Part shown: positions 9,785 through 21,185 of the stretch, one piece after another
Numbering within the stretch: the first letter of the stretch is position 1
Layout: each line of letters opens with the position of its first letter
The notes under the pieces: model-generated
What the model saw: the letters and a program-made list of their open reading frames with translations, nothing else
Told to the model about the DNA's origin: nothing
Databases searched by the model: none
Assembly: GCA_900491605.1 (NCBI GenBank)
Contig: UESW01004241.1
Coordinates: 963,184 to 1,027,183, forward strand
Length of the DNA: 64,000 bases
Direction: 5' to 3'
Source: Calamus simplicifolius
Taxonomy: Eukaryota > Streptophyta > Magnoliopsida > Arecales > Arecaceae
Program-made: the position numbers and the translations under genes

Positions 9785-11270
9785 TTGGAGAGGAGGGGGG
9801 AGCCTGCCGAGCACTTGCTGATCTTCCCATTGGGGGAGGACTCGACGAGGACTATCCAGATTGGAGCTCTACTCCCAGAGGAGGTGCGTGATCAGCTTCT
9901 TGCTTTCCTACGAGCCAACTCCAATATTTTTGCATGGTCATTGTCTGACATACCGGGTATCCCCGAGAAGGTGATTACTCATCAACTCAACATCAAACCA
10001 GGGTGCCAGCTTGTTTGGCAGAAGAAGAGAAGCTTCGCCCCAGACTGGCAGAAGGCCATTGACGAAGAGATCCGCAAGCTGGAGGCTGCAGGCCACATTC
10101 GGAAAGTCCATTACCCTGACTGGCCGGCCAACGTCGTGATGGTCCGCAAGGCTAATAGAAGCTGAAGGATGTGCGTGGATTTCACCGACCTCAACAAAGC
10201 ATGCCCAAGGATAGCTTTCCCTTGCCTCGGATTGACCAGCTAGTGGACGCTACGTCCGGTCACGAGACCCTTAGCTTCATGGACGTCTTCTTCGGCTACA
10301 ACCAAATCAAGATGGACCCGGCGGATGAGGAAGCCACCTCGTTTATGACCGAAAAGGGGATATACTGCTACAAGGTAATGCCTTTCGGACTAAAGAACGC
10401 CGGGGCCACGTACCAGAGGCTGATGAATAAAGTCTTTAAGGACCAGATTGGATGCAACATGGAAGTGTACGTGGATGATATGTTGACCAAAAGCATTCAT
10501 ACTACTGACCACATTGCCGACCTAGCGGAGACCTTCGGCAACCTTCACCGGTACCAGATGAGGCTGAACCCCCGCAAGTGTACCTTTGGGGTAACAGCAG
10601 GCAAATTCTTGGGTTTCATAGTGATGCAGCGTGGGATTGAGGCGAAACCCGATAAGATCCGAGCCATCTTGGACATGAGGTCTCCGTCTAATAAGAAGGA
10701 GGTACAACACTTGACTGGAAGGGTAGCTGCCTTAAGCCATTTTTTATCTAAGTCTGCAGAGAGATGTCTGCCTTTCTTTAAGGCTTTGCGCAAAGTCAAT
10801 GGCTTCGAATGGACGAGGGAGTGCCAGAAGGTTTTCGAGGGATTAAAAGAATTCTTATCCACCCCGCCACTGTTATCCAAACCAAGGGGTGGGAAGGAGC
10901 TCCTCCTGTACATCATAGCTTTTCTGAGGCTGTCAGATCCGTGCTTGTTTGCATGGATGCCGATGGAACACAAAAGCCAGTGTACTACACCAGTAAGGTG
11001 CTTCATGACGCAAAGACTAGATACTCCAAAGTCGAGAAGATTATTTTTGTGTTGATCATCTCTGCCTAGCGCTTCAGGCCCTACTTCCAAGCTCACCCGA
11101 TCGTGGTGATCACAGATCAACCACTCAAGGAAATCCTCTCTCGCCCCGATATCTCTGGCCGACTGACAAAGTGGGCACTCAAGCTGGGAGAATTCGACCT
11201 ATCATTTCTACCTAAGTCGGCTATGAAGTCTTAGGTCCTAGTAGATTTTTAGTCGAGTGCACTTGGACAG
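9785..11270 (+). pseudogene. Tat reverse transcriptase and RNase H, broken
   Basis: RT motifs in order: HYPDWPANVVMVRKA, MCVDFTDLNKAC, PKDSFPLPRIDQLVDATSGH, FGYNQIKMDPADEEATSF, VMPFGLKNAGATYQRLMN and the catalytic YVDD (about 10470-10481). RNase H follows with PVYYTSKVLHDAKTRYSKVE and ITDQPLKEILSRPDISGRL. A Trp codon before RMCVDF is a stop (10163-10165), a base is missing in the NKACPKDSF stretch, the frame shifts near 10900, and more stops lie at about 11067 and 11232. The gene cannot make a functional enzyme. Confidence 0.9.
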
Positions 11271-11332
11271 AAGAGCAGCCGAAGGAGTCCCATGCAAACC
11301 CTTCGGGCGTTGAAACCAAGGAAGGAGGGGAG

Positions 11333-11680
11333 GACCGGATCCTTCATATAGACGGAGCATCAAATTCTCAAGGGAGTGGGGTAGGCCTCATCCTGGCTAG
11401 CTCAGACGGAGTTGTGACTGATTACGCCCTCCGTTTTCTCTTCCCAGCCACCAACAACCAAGCTGAGTATGAAGCCTTGCTGTCAGGGATGAGGCTGGCA
11501 TGGGAGCTCGGGATGAAATGCCTTAGAGTCTTCACTGACTCCCAGCTAGTCTTCGGTCAGATCAAAGGGGAGTACGAGGCACAAGATCCTACTATGTTCT
11601 GTTACTTGAGTATGGTGCAGTCAGAAGCCTCTCTATTGGCCTATTTCAGTGTCAGCTACATTCCCCGAGGGAGAAGGTAG
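11333..11680 (+). pseudogene. Second (additional) RNase H domain of the Tat element
   Basis: The segment reads ILHIDGASNSQGSGVGLILA, ALRFLFPATNNQAEYEALLS, LRVFTDSQLVFGQIKGEYEA and VSYIPRG. The three acidic sites of RNase H are visible: D in HIDGA, E in NNQAEYEAL and D in FTDSQ. This copy keeps all three, unlike the domain at 31655-32068. A second RNase H here is diagnostic of Tat elements. The frame ends at 11678-11680. Confidence 0.85.
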
Positions 11681-11689
11681 ATCTAACGC

Positions 11690-12137
11690 TTTGTTCCGTT
11701 AGCCACCTCGGCCGATGGGACCTTGGGGAGAACTTACGCGGAGCACCTGGAAGCCCCAAGCATCGACACGGTAGAAGAATCCATGCCAGTCCTCCAAGAG
11801 CCTTCTTGGATGGATGTTTACATCCAATACTTCACTACCGACACCCTCCCAGCCGACCCTGCCGAAGCCAAGCTATTCAAGTGGTGAGTATACAAGTTCC
11901 TGATGTTCGATGGATGACTGTAACGAAGATCTTTCTCTCATCCCCTCCTCAGATGTGTTGGTCCTACGGACGCTGACTACATCCTCCGTGAGATCCACGA
12001 AGGTATTTGCGGAAACCACTTGGGGGTAGAGCACTGTCACACAAGGCCCTACACCAAGGCTATTATTGGCCCACCATGCGGAAAGATGTAGCCGAGCTGG
12101 TCCGGAAGTGTGATAGTTGTCAACGACATGCTAACAT
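11690..12137 (+). pseudogene. Integrase N-terminal zinc-binding region, truncated
   Basis: In shifting frames the sequence gives EPSWMDVYIQYF, then YILREIHEGICGNHLG, and VAELVRKCDSCQRHAN just before the break. The His pair and the CxxC belong to the HHCC zinc-binding domain of retroviral-type integrases. Immediately after QRHAN the match ends and unrelated coiled-coil coding sequence begins. The catalytic core is absent. Confidence 0.8.
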
Positions 12138-12779
12138 TCTCGAGTAGAGGAGGTCGAGAAGGCATTGGGAGCTGCCCAAGCCGAGAGGGCCGAGGAGCAG
12201 GCCCGGGTAGAGAGGGCCGAGAAGGCATTAGAGATAACCCAAGCCGAGAGGGCGGATGAACTTGGAAATGCCCTGGCCCAGGCGGAAAGGGCCGAAGAGG
12301 CGCTTGAGGAGGCTCAACGCCGGGCGGCCCACGAGCTCAATAACACTCGGGCAGCCAAGGTAAGGAATAAAAAGATGGAGTCGGATCTGCTCATGTACCA
12401 GACTCAACTACACTCCACTAATATCCAAATAAGTGCAGCCGAGGAGTGGGCAGAGAATGTCGAGGAGATCGTTCGCCGCTCCGATGTTCATGTGGCCAAG
12501 TTGATGGCGACTGCAAAGGCCACCGAAGGGAGGGCTATTGCGGCAGAGAAAAAAGCCGCCGAGGCTGTAGAGAACTTCCGGCAGTCTATTGGCTTCGGCG
12601 AAGAGCTGGCCGAGGCCACCGCCTACGCCTATGACTTGGGCTTCCAAGACTGCAAGGCCAAAGTAGGAAGAGTCTACAGCCTCGAGGGACTCGATGACCT
12701 GGAGCCGGATGATGTAATGGGGGAGACACCAGTGGCACACCACCCCTTGGACAATGATCCAGCGTCGGCCGAGCCCTAA
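12138..12779 (+). pseudogene. Coiled-coil C-terminus of a Tat antisense extra ORF, N-terminally truncated
   Basis: About 210 codons are open to the TAA at 12777-12779. The first half is an Ala/Glu/Arg-rich coiled coil with repeats like QAERAEE and RAEKALE. The second half has AAEKKAAEAVENFRQS, EELAEATAYAYDLGFQDCKA and a short acidic tail, with LEPDD followed by DNDPASAEP. The tail corresponds to the protein encoded at 58459-60497 (there FTDDLAEASAVVFLEGFQHG and DDEPAPAEP). The PF04195 N-terminal domain is missing because of the junction at 12137. Function is unknown. Confidence 0.75.
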
Positions 12780-13099
12780 ACACCTTGTATCTTTATTATT
12801 ATTTTTTGCTTCTTATTCTCCCTTGTAATGAAGTCCGACTAAAGTCAGCAATTTTGCAAACTTTTTACAATCAATGAACATATCTTCACTTCTAAAATCT
12901 TTGAGTTTTGCTGTGCTCTTTATTGGTACTTTGCTTCCGTAGTGGCCAAGACGAGCTCATTCCAGAGTAAAGGCCGAGGCCGAGAACATAGGCCCGAGTT
13001 AGGAACCAAAACCGAAGTTAGGGCTGAGATTGAGGCAGAGGCCAGAGTAAAAACCTAGGTTATAGCCGAGACTTGAAGTCGAAGTTGAGATCGAAGCGA

Positions 13100-13340
13100 A
13101 AATGACTGGAATTTTAAGCGTTGATCCAGCTTCACGCTTGAGTGCCGACACGGGGTTGGGCTTGAGTGCCGATGCGGAGTCGGGCTTGAGTGCCGACATG
13201 GAGTCGGGCTTGAGTGTCGATGCGGAGTTGGGTTTGAGTGCCAACGTGGAGTCGGGCTTAAGTGACGACGTGGAGTCAGGCTTGAGTGCCAATGCGGAGT
13301 CGGGCTTGAGTGCCGACGCGGAGTCGAGCTTGAGCTGAAA
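13100..13340. repeat. 24-bp tandem array
   Basis: About nine copies of GGCTTGAGTGCCGATGCGGA plus GTCG (24 bp) with small substitutions. Because the unit is a multiple of three, all frames stay open, giving LSADAESG-type and ALKPDSAS-type peptides that are by-products. It occupies the hypervariable position between the antisense ORF and integrase. Confidence 0.9.
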
Positions 13341-13429
13341 AAGCAAGATTGCTCGAGGATGCTCTTGTTAATAAAAAAAGGTAAATGTTATTCAAATAGA
13401 CAAGAATGATGCTCAAGTCTATGATGTCA

Positions 13430-13890
13430 TTATACATTACTGGTAATACCGACGGAGATTGTCCGCATTTCAGGTGCGAGGGAGTGGCTTTCCGTCCACT
13501 CCTTCGATACGGTATGCTCTACGATGAAGTGCATCGGTGATCGATAAGGCCCTTCCCAATTAGGTGACAGTTTGCCTCCTTCCATGGGTTTGGAGACCTC
13601 AGCTCGCATGAGGATTAGGTCTCCAGAGAGGAATGTTCTAGGGCAACTTCGGATGTTGTAGTACTTTGCAACCCTTGGGCGGTAAGTAGCCATTTTGAGT
13701 CGTTCTCGATCGTGGGCCTCCTCAACAAGGTCAAGGTTGGCTCGCAATTGGGTTAGATTGTCCTCCTCATCATACGATTGTATCTGGAGACTAGGAATGC
13801 CGATCTCTACCGGAATGACAGCCTCCGATCCAAACACAAGGCTAAAAGGAGTTTCTCCAGTGGGGGTTCGTGGTGTCGTGTGATACTCCC
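13430..13890 (-). pseudogene. Tat integrase C-terminal part, truncated
   Basis: The minus-strand frame contains YHTTPRTPTGETPFSLVFGS, EAVIPVEIG, QLRANLDLVEEAHDRERLKM, ATYRPRVAKYYN, FLSGDLILMRAEVSKP and LSPNWEGPY, matching the integrases at 30315-31582 and 55652-55964. The match ends at about 13885, next to the Athila LTR. The last 40 residues drift in frame. The catalytic core is missing. Confidence 0.85.
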
Positions 13891-14930
13891 TGATCAATCT
13901 ATTTATTATCCCAATTTAACTATTAAAATAAATATTAATTACTTTGAATTTATTAAGAATTGATACTTTTATGGATGTTTGTAGAAAAGGAGCCTATAGA
14001 TGGAAAGAGCTCGATTTTTGAAGTCCAATGATACAGACGACACTCAAATCAGGACTCAGTTTACCCAAAAAAGAAGAAAGAGATGATTTCACATGATTCT
14101 TGATGCAAAATAAGGCAGATGATGTTGAACGGATGGCTGAGAAATTTTCTCATAATATCTGAACGATCTTGAGCGCCCGATTGACTCCAACTTTGACTAG
14201 GAGAAAACCCTAGACGAGCTCTATAAAAGGACTTCGGGAGAGGAGTTTTTACAAAGCTCTTTTTATTTTTCTTTTATTTAGATTATTGTATTTAGGCCTG
14301 AGAGAGAAAAATTATGGAGGGGATGCTGTGTGGCTAGATTCCTTCAACTTGGGATGATGATGAAGCCTGTAATCAGGTTTTGTCTTTCTTTTTGTTCTTA
14401 TTTTTTATGCAATAAAAATTATGCTCTTCTTTATTATATCTTTTGAGTTATTTTTTTGATCGAGGTTTTGATTTGGCATACACGACATGTACCCTCTGTC
14501 GATGTACGTGCCTAAGAGAGACAGATCGTAGTATGATAGATTAGACCCTTAACTTTATAATTATTAGATAGTTTATACTCTAAGCGGATGTGCCGTGATC
14601 TTCTGATACGGTCCATGCATGACAAGAAATAAATTATTCTAATTTTAAATGTGCAAAAATTATTACTATTGCAACATTAAAAAAAAAGATAAAACATGTT
14701 TGCACGATGGATTTGGATTCCTGGGTTGCTTCTCCTACTATTTGAATTTCGTTAATTAATTAATTATTATCTTTTTAATAACCGCTATTCTTAATATAAT
14801 CATCTATAAATAACTTTTTCTTTTTCTTTTCGTGAAATAATTGCCCTTGATCTCCGAGGATACGATCCCAATTCACCACTAGCTATAGTAGTGAGTAGGT
14901 TTTATTTTTGACCGCCAACGACAGTGATCA
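13891..14930 (+). repeat. 5' LTR of the Athila element (about 1.04 kb)
   Basis: It starts TGATCAATC and ends GTGATCA, so the termini form the short inverted repeat TGATCA. A TATA box (CTATAAAAGG) lies at 14221-14230, followed by a T-rich leader, and a CAATAAAAATT segment near 14412 may be a polyadenylation signal. The PBS-like sequence begins four bases after the end. The left end is inferred from termini because no second LTR is visible. Confidence 0.7.
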
Positions 14931-14953
14931 AATTTTGGCACTGTTGCCGTGGA

Positions 14954-16203
14954 TCCAGGCACGATTACTTCACAAAAAAAATTAAAAAAATAAAAAAATA
15001 TTACGAATTTTTTCTTAATTTTATTCTTATTTTTAATTTTTTTATTGTTTCATTGTTATTCATGCTTCTATATAAAAGAAAATAGTAAAAAAAATCCTTT
15101 TTTTGTTGAATAGTTATTGCTCTCTTTAGCTTATTGCTTTTTTAGTTACCTTAATTGTTAGATTTTTTTTATTTTCTTTTTAACATAAAAAAATTAATTT
15201 TCTTCTTATCACAAATCCACTTTTAACCTAATCAACTTTTCCTTTTAATTAACTTACCTTAAAAGAACCTGAAATAAAACCCTAAGACACCTTCCATAAA
15301 ACATAATTAATTTAAGAAACAAAACAATATATATATATATATATAAACAAAATAATTATTTTATTTCTATGCTTAGATTGACTTAGGTAAATTTATTTTT
15401 TACAAAACTCAAAATTCTTCCAATGACATCTCATAATTTATTAGGAAATTAGAAATCTAATCACAAAAATATTTTTTAAAAAAGTAATTAGATTAATTTT
15501 GTTTGATAATTTTAAGAGGTGGACATCTGCTTGTTGAATAGCATTTTTATAATTAACTTTAAGGGCACAAACCCCTAATCATGATAAGGTGGGGATTTCA
15601 TCACCCTTCCTTGCCCACAAACCACATCCTTCATTTCGTATTAACCTAAACCTTTAACTCTAAAATTAACTAGACATTAGTCCCTAAGGAACTCGAGCTC
15701 AATAGGACAAGGCACCTAATAGAGTTGGACCGGGTCAAGATTAACTGCTTAACTGGAATCTAGAAAAGGAAAGGAAAGTTGTTACTTAATTAGTTCTGTT
15801 CGCTTACCTAGTAAGCAACAGGGGGACTCCCACTGACCTTATCCTTAACTGGCTAGTTGATCAGCTAATTTTTGACTTGGAGGGCACTAAGGCAGTCTTG
15901 AAAGTTAGGAGCTGTCTAGATTTAGAGTAAACCTAGAGTAGAGAGTATAATCTTTGTTAACTTGATTGCTAAGAAATATTAAACCCTAATTAAATTATTC
16001 ATTGCTTTTATTTCTATGAATCTTTTAGGATATTTTCTTTAGAATCTTCTTCTTTCTCTTCTATTATAATAATAATAACAAAATTATTATTTGCTTTAGA
16101 GTCATTGGTAGGGTGTATGCTTGGTCGCTGATCATTACAACCCAACCTTATACCCATAGATCTTGAGATAGAAAGAACTTTTAGAGCAAACAGACTCAGA
16201 ATT
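14954..16203 (+). other. Athila 5' leader, AT-rich and noncoding
   Basis: About 1.25 kb between the PBS and the gag ATG, very A/T-rich with poly-T runs and an (AT)n tract at about 15330-15345. No conserved frame is seen. Long leaders are usual in Athila elements. Confidence 0.6.
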
Positions 16204-17848
16204 ATGGATCTTAATCAAGAAAATAATCCACCACATCAATTGAAGGAGTACTTCACCCCTTCACAATATACATATTCACCATGCATACAAGTACCCCTAG
16301 TAGAGGCTGTCCAATAAGAAATTAAGTCTAGTATAATCCAAATGTTACCAGCTTTCCATGGATTTACAAATGAAGATCCCTATAAACACTTAGATGAATT
16401 CTGAGTAAATTTGCTCAACTGTCAAGATTCAAATTTTTTTCGATAAGGCACTTAGGCTTAAGTTATTCCCTTTCTCCCTAAAAGATAGAGCCAAGTATTG
16501 GTTAAATTCACTAGACATTATAATTTCAACTTGGGACCAACTTCATAGGGAATTTCTTAAGAAATACTTTCCTATAGGAAAAATGAATCAAATTAGAAAA
16601 GCCACAACCAATTTTTCTCAGTTAGAGGGAGAAATGTTTCATGAAACATGGGAGAGATTAAAAGAATTAACTAGGAAATGTCCGCACCATGCAATACCTA
16701 AATGGCAGTTAGTTCAATGCTTTTATGATGGATTGTTAGAAAGGCATCGATAAATGGTGGATGCCTCATGTGGAGGAACATTTATGCTAAAAAATGAACA
16801 TAAGGCATGACAAATTTTTGAAACTCTAAATGAAAATTCCTGGTACCACATGTCTGCTGCCTGTAGAGATCCTCCCGTAGAACCTAAGAGAGGGGGAATA
16901 TACAACATAGGTTAGTCTATAGACATCTCTATCAAAATTGATGAACTATCCAAAAAACTTGATCGAATTCTACAAGTTGGAAACACCTCTTCCCCATCTA
17001 CTCAATTACATGAGGTTTGTATAATCTATTTGAGTCCGACCCATTCTATAGGTGAATGTCTAGTCGCATACTAATTTTATGAGCTTATTCAAGAGCAAGC
17101 CTACCAAGCCCAAACCTGAATGGCTCCTATACTAGAAAATGGTCCATATTCAAATACTTACAATCCTACCTGGCAAAATCACCCAAATTTTTCATGGAAA
17201 CCCTAACCTATTATCAGTCCAACATCAATTAGGCCTAACCATCAGGAGACCCAATTTAGAAGCTTGTCGTATTCCTAATATCCAAGTGCTCCTTAACATT
17301 CACTAAATAATTATGATCCTACTTTCGAAGAGAAGGTGTTACAAGCATTGAAAGGACTAGAAATGAATACACATCTTCTTCACTCACATACACAATCCAT
17401 TGCAAAACGAGAAACCCAGATAGGTCAACTAGCCACAACATTCAGTAAAAGAGAATGGAGTAAGCTACCGAGTCAGCCCGAAGCTAATCCTAGGGACCCA
17501 AACATCCAAAGATCAAAACAAGAAGCCCGGATTAACCAACTAAGTGTTATTCATACATTAAGATCTGAAAAACAAATAGATAACTAGGTGGGTACATATA
17601 AAGAAGAAGAATTAGAAGTCTCACCACTTTAACAACTTATTAAGCTGGATCAGCCCGAAACCCCTGAGGTATCAGAGTCTAATGTAATGCCCAACCCACC
17701 AGCTGAGCCCATGTCAGAAGAAGATAAACGAAAAATTAGGGTTGTAGCACCATTCCCAAATAGACTTAAGTCCAATCAAAATTCAGCCCAATTTGATAAG
17801 ATTTTGGAGGTCTTTAAGCAAGTTAAAGTGAATATCCCTTACTGGACA
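16204..17848 (+). pseudogene. Athila gag, degenerate
   Basis: From ATG 16204 the frame has LKEYFTPSQYTYSP, MLPAFHGFTNEDPYKHLDEF, KLFPFSLKDRAKYWLNSLD, WDQLHREFLKKYFPIGKMNQ and WERLKELTRKCPHHAIPKWQ, each interrupted by stops or shifts. Later pieces are SKREWSKLPSQPEANP, RKIRVVAPFPNRLKS and the linker FKQVKVNI. These landmarks are those of Athila-type gag and its linker to protease. The coding region ends at the array junction at 17848. It is not translatable. Confidence 0.8.
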
Positions 17849-18213
17849 TGATCCCAGGATCGATCATGGCTTGGATCGATCGCAGCCATCGGATCATTGA
17901 GGATCGGGATCGATCATGGCTTCGATCGATCGCAACCGTCGGATCATCGCCGATCCGATCGATCGCGACGGTTCGAGATAGGTCGACGCCGATCAGGATC
18001 GATCATGGCTTGGATCGATCGCAACCGTCGGATCATCGCCGATCGGGATCGATCATGGCTTGGATCGATCGCAACCATCGGATACTCGCCGACCGGGATC
18101 GATCATGGCTTGGATCGATCGCAACCATCGGATCGTCGCCGATCGGGATCGATCGCGACGGTCCGAGATAGGTCATCGCCGACCGGGATCGATCATGGCT
18201 TGGATCGATCGCA
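17849..18213 (+). repeat. Left GATCG-rich tandem array
   Basis: About seven units of roughly 50 bp containing GATCGATCATGGCTTGGATC and GATCGCAACCGTCGGATCAT, two of them extended by a GATCGATCGCGACGGT piece. Its reverse complement matches the array at 28895-30091. It abuts Athila sequence at 17848. Confidence 0.85.
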
Positions 18214-19790
18214 ACCGTCGCAATGTTTTTTCTATAAATATATGTAATGATAAAGTTTAAAAAAAATATTGCGATGCAATTTGTGCATCGCAATCATTAT
18301 CATAAATTATAATATTATCATTTATAAATATTAAAAAATTATTGCGATGCCGTAGCAACGCATTTTCGAAGAAGTAAATAACAAATATTGCGACGCAATG
18401 TATGCGTCGCAATTATTTTTAGTAAATATAATTTTTATCAGTATTAATAAATTAAAGAAATATAATATTGCGACGCATTAGTTGCGTCGCAATATTTTTT
18501 ATAAATATATGTAATGAAAAAGTTTAAAAAAAATATTGCGATGCAATTTGTGCATCGCAATCATTATCATAAATTATAAATATTATCATTTATAAATATT
18601 AAAAATTATTGCGACGCCGTAGTGACGCATTTTTGAGAAAATGATAAACAAATATTGCGACGCAATGTATGCGTCGCAATTATTTTTAGTAAATATAATT
18701 TATCAGTATTAATAAATTAAAGAAATATAATATTGCGACGCATTAGTTGCGTCGCAATGTTTTTTCTATAATATATGTAATGAAAAGTTAAAAAAATATT
18801 GCGACGTAATTTGTGCGTCGCAATCATTATCAAATTATAAATTATCATTTAGGAATATTAAAAAATTATTGCGACGCCGTAGCGATGCATTTTTGAAGAA
18901 TAAAAAAAATATTACGATGCAATGTATGCATCGCAATTATTTTTAGTAATATAATTTTTATCAGTATTAATAAATTAAAGAAATATAATATTACGACGCA
19001 TTAGTTGCATCGCAATGTTTTTTATAAATTATGTAATGAAAAGTTTAAAAAACTATTGCGACGTAATTTGTGCGTCACAATCATTATCATAAATTATAAA
19101 TATTATCATTTATAAATATCAAAAAATTATTGCGATGCCATAGCGACACATTTTCGAAGAAGAAAATAATAAAAAAATATTGCGACGCAATGTATGCATC
19201 GCAATTATTTTTAGTAAATATAATTTTTATCAGTATTAATAAATTAAAGAAATATAATATTGCGACGCATTAGTTACGTTGCAATGTTTTTTCTATAAAT
19301 ATATGTAATGAAAAAGTTTTAAAAAAATATTGTGACGCAATTTGTGCGTCGCAATCATTATCATAAATTATAAATATTATCATTTAGGAATATTTAAAAA
19401 AATAAATAAAACATATAATATTGCGATGCATTTGTTGCGTCGCAATGTTTTTGGATAAATATATGTAATGAAATAGTTAGAAAATTTTTGCGACGCACTA
19501 TATGCGTCGCAATTATTGTCATAAATTATTATTTTAATCATTTAAAATATTAAAAAAATATTGCGACGCTTTAGCGATGCAATTTTTAGAAAATAAAATA
19601 ATTTTCCCGCTGGACATTGGCGCCAAGTTAGCAACGCATTAGCGACGCAATTAATTGCGTCGCTACCTTTTTCATAAAAATAATAAGGCCAAATTAACGA
19701 TGGATTAGCGACGCATTGTGTGTTGCTAATACATAATAATTTTTTTTAAAAAAATTGCGACTGATTAGCGACGCAAATTTGTGTCGCTAA
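18213..19790 (+). repeat. Left subterminal array of GCGACGCA hairpins, about 265-bp higher-order unit
   Basis: Short palindromes such as ATTGCGACGCAAT spaced by AT-rich DNA are organised in about five tandem blocks of roughly 260-270 bp, starting near 18213, 18480, 18745, 19010 and 19265. Dense short subterminal repeats are a known property of CACTA elements, where they bind TNPA-type proteins. That role here is inference. Confidence 0.85.
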
Positions 19791-19961
19791 TTACTCATAT
19801 ATAAAGTCGGCCGGCCTTCTCTTCTTCTTCCCCGTCTTGACCTAGCCGCCGCCTCCCCAAAACCTCTCCGGCTCCTACCATTCGCTGCTCCGGCTCCCCC
19901 TCCGGTGCTCCGGCTCCCCGGCGGTCTCCTCCAACTCCGGCGACTCCTCTCGATCGAGGTA
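19790..19961 (+). promoter_or_regulatory. CACTA promoter, noncoding leader exon and splice donor (left arm)
   Basis: A TATA box (CATATATAAAG, about 19795) is followed by GGCCGGCCTTCTCTTCTTC, a GC-rich leader full of CTCCGGCTCC units, and ends GATCGAG|GTAAGCCCC with a consensus 5' splice site at 19961. The right arm (27860-28040, minus) keeps the same order including GAG|GTAAGCCCC. Conservation through an otherwise repetitive region suggests this is the real transcription start of the element. Confidence 0.65.
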
Positions 19962-19999
19962 AGCCCCCCCACCCTCTTCCAATTTTTTTTTTTGTAAAA

Positions 20000-20850
20000 A
20001 ATTTCCTCTGGCCACGGCCAAGACCGTGGCCGTCTTCTCCGGCCACGGCCGCTGCCGTGGCCGGCAGTGGCCTAGCTACGGTGGCCAGGCCACAGTCAAA
20101 AAAAAAGTTTTGTAATAGGGGGGTGGGGAAAACCCCCCCATATTGTCTTCTCCGGCCACGGCCGCTGCCGTGGCCGGCAGTGGCCTGGCCACAGTCAAAA
20201 AAAAAAAAAACTTTGGTAACAGGTTTGTCTTCTCGGCCATGGCCGCTGCCGTGGCCGGCAGTGGCCTGGCCACGGTGGTCAGGCCACAGTCAAAAAAAAA
20301 ATTTTTTTTTGGTAACAGGGGGGGTGGGGAAACCCCCCCCATTTGTCTTCTCGGCCACGGCCGCTGCCGTGGTCGTCTTCTCCGGGCACGCCGCCGTGGC
20401 CAGCAGTGGCCAGGCCACAGTTAAAAAAAAAAATATATTCTTTAACAGGGGGGGTGGGGAAACCCCCCCCATATTGTCTTCTCCGGCCACGGCCGCTACC
20501 GTGGCCGGCAGTGGCCTGGCCACGGTGGCCAGGCCACAGTCAAAAAAAAAAAAAAAACTTTTTAAAGGGGGGGGGGAAACCCCCCCCCCATTTTGTCTTC
20601 TCCGGCCACGGCCGCTGCCGTGGCCGGCAGTGGCCTGGCCACGGTGGCCAGGCCATGTCAAAAAAAAAATTTTTTTAACAGGGGGGGGGGAAACCCCCCC
20701 CCCCCCCCATTTTGTCTTCTTCGGCCACGGCTGCTGCCGTGGCCGGCAGTGGCCTGGCCACGGCCTGGCCAGGCCAGGCCACAGTCAAAAAAAAAAAAAA
20801 TGGCCCCCTCCCCTTTATCTTTGGCCTGGCCACGGTGGCCAGGCAAAAAA
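20000..20850 (+). repeat. Left GGCCACGG array, about 115-bp unit
   Basis: About seven units, each with GTCTTCTCCGGCCACGGCCG, the palindrome TGGCCTGGCCACGGTGGCCA, a poly(A) run, and a G-run followed by GGGGAAACCCCCCC. The multi-frame ORFs here are repeat by-products. The reverse complement is found at 27340-27840. Confidence 0.9.
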
Positions 20851-21185
20851 AAATTTTATTTATGCAATAATTTTTGTGCATTTGTAGTTTTACAATTTTT
20901 ATGTCTTGATTATTTACATTCTGCTTCAAATTGAATGATGCATTAAATTATGTAATGCTGAATGAAAGTCTTGTTGTATATTATTTAATTTCAGCAACAA
21001 ATTAGTAGTTTCAATGATTTATTTTAGTCTTCACAAACATTTATATTCGACATAATCTTAAGAAGCCATGACTATATAGAAACTACATATGTATAATTGA
21101 CAAGAAGTTAAGAATAACAAGCATAAGTTCGATTGTCTTCGGACTTTCATATATTAATCACAGCACTATAACCTTTAGACCCGTT

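Larger units (their letters stand above)
7011..12137 (+). mobile_element. Tat-lineage Ty3/gypsy retrotransposon, 5' part, truncated in integrase
   Basis: Order seen: 5' LTR (7011-7780), primer-binding-type sequence TTGGCGCACCAGGTAGGG (from 7783), gag, aspartic protease, RT, RNase H, a second RNase H, and the zinc-binding start of integrase. A second RNase H between RNase H and integrase is a hallmark of the Tat lineage. The coding part is riddled with stops and frameshifts. At about 12137 it jumps abruptly to sequence of another Tat element in the opposite orientation, so integrase core, 3' region and 3' LTR are missing. Confidence 0.85.
12138..13890 (-). mobile_element. Fragment of a minus-strand Tat element (integrase end, array, antisense ORF)
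   Basis: Read on the minus strand the order is integrase C-terminus (13890-13430), a 24-bp tandem array (13340-13100) and an ORF in the opposite sense (12779-12138). This mirrors the order at 55652-60497. The fragment is joined at 12137 to the inverted element on its left and is cut at 13890 by the Athila LTR. No LTR of its own is present. Confidence 0.65.
13891..17848 (+). mobile_element. Athila-lineage Ty3/gypsy retrotransposon, 5' part
   Basis: A 5' LTR is followed by a PBS-like TTGGCACTGTTGCCGTGGA (14935-14953), a long AT-rich leader and a degenerate gag. The PBS resembles the TTGGCGCCGTTGCCGGGGA type used by Athila and related elements. The gag carries Athila-like landmarks. The element is cut at about 17848, in the linker after gag, by the GATCG-rich array. 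No pol or 3' LTR is in the window. Confidence 0.75.

Noticed and set aside
13100..13340. Open frames through the 24-bp array (LSADAESG and ALKPDSAS repeats)
   Set aside because: The unit is a multiple of three, so frames stay open automatically.
20057..20934. A 276-codon ORF and its neighbours in the GGCCACGG region
   Set aside because: Low-complexity translation of a tandem array with poly(A) and G/C runs, lying in the apparent CACTA intron.
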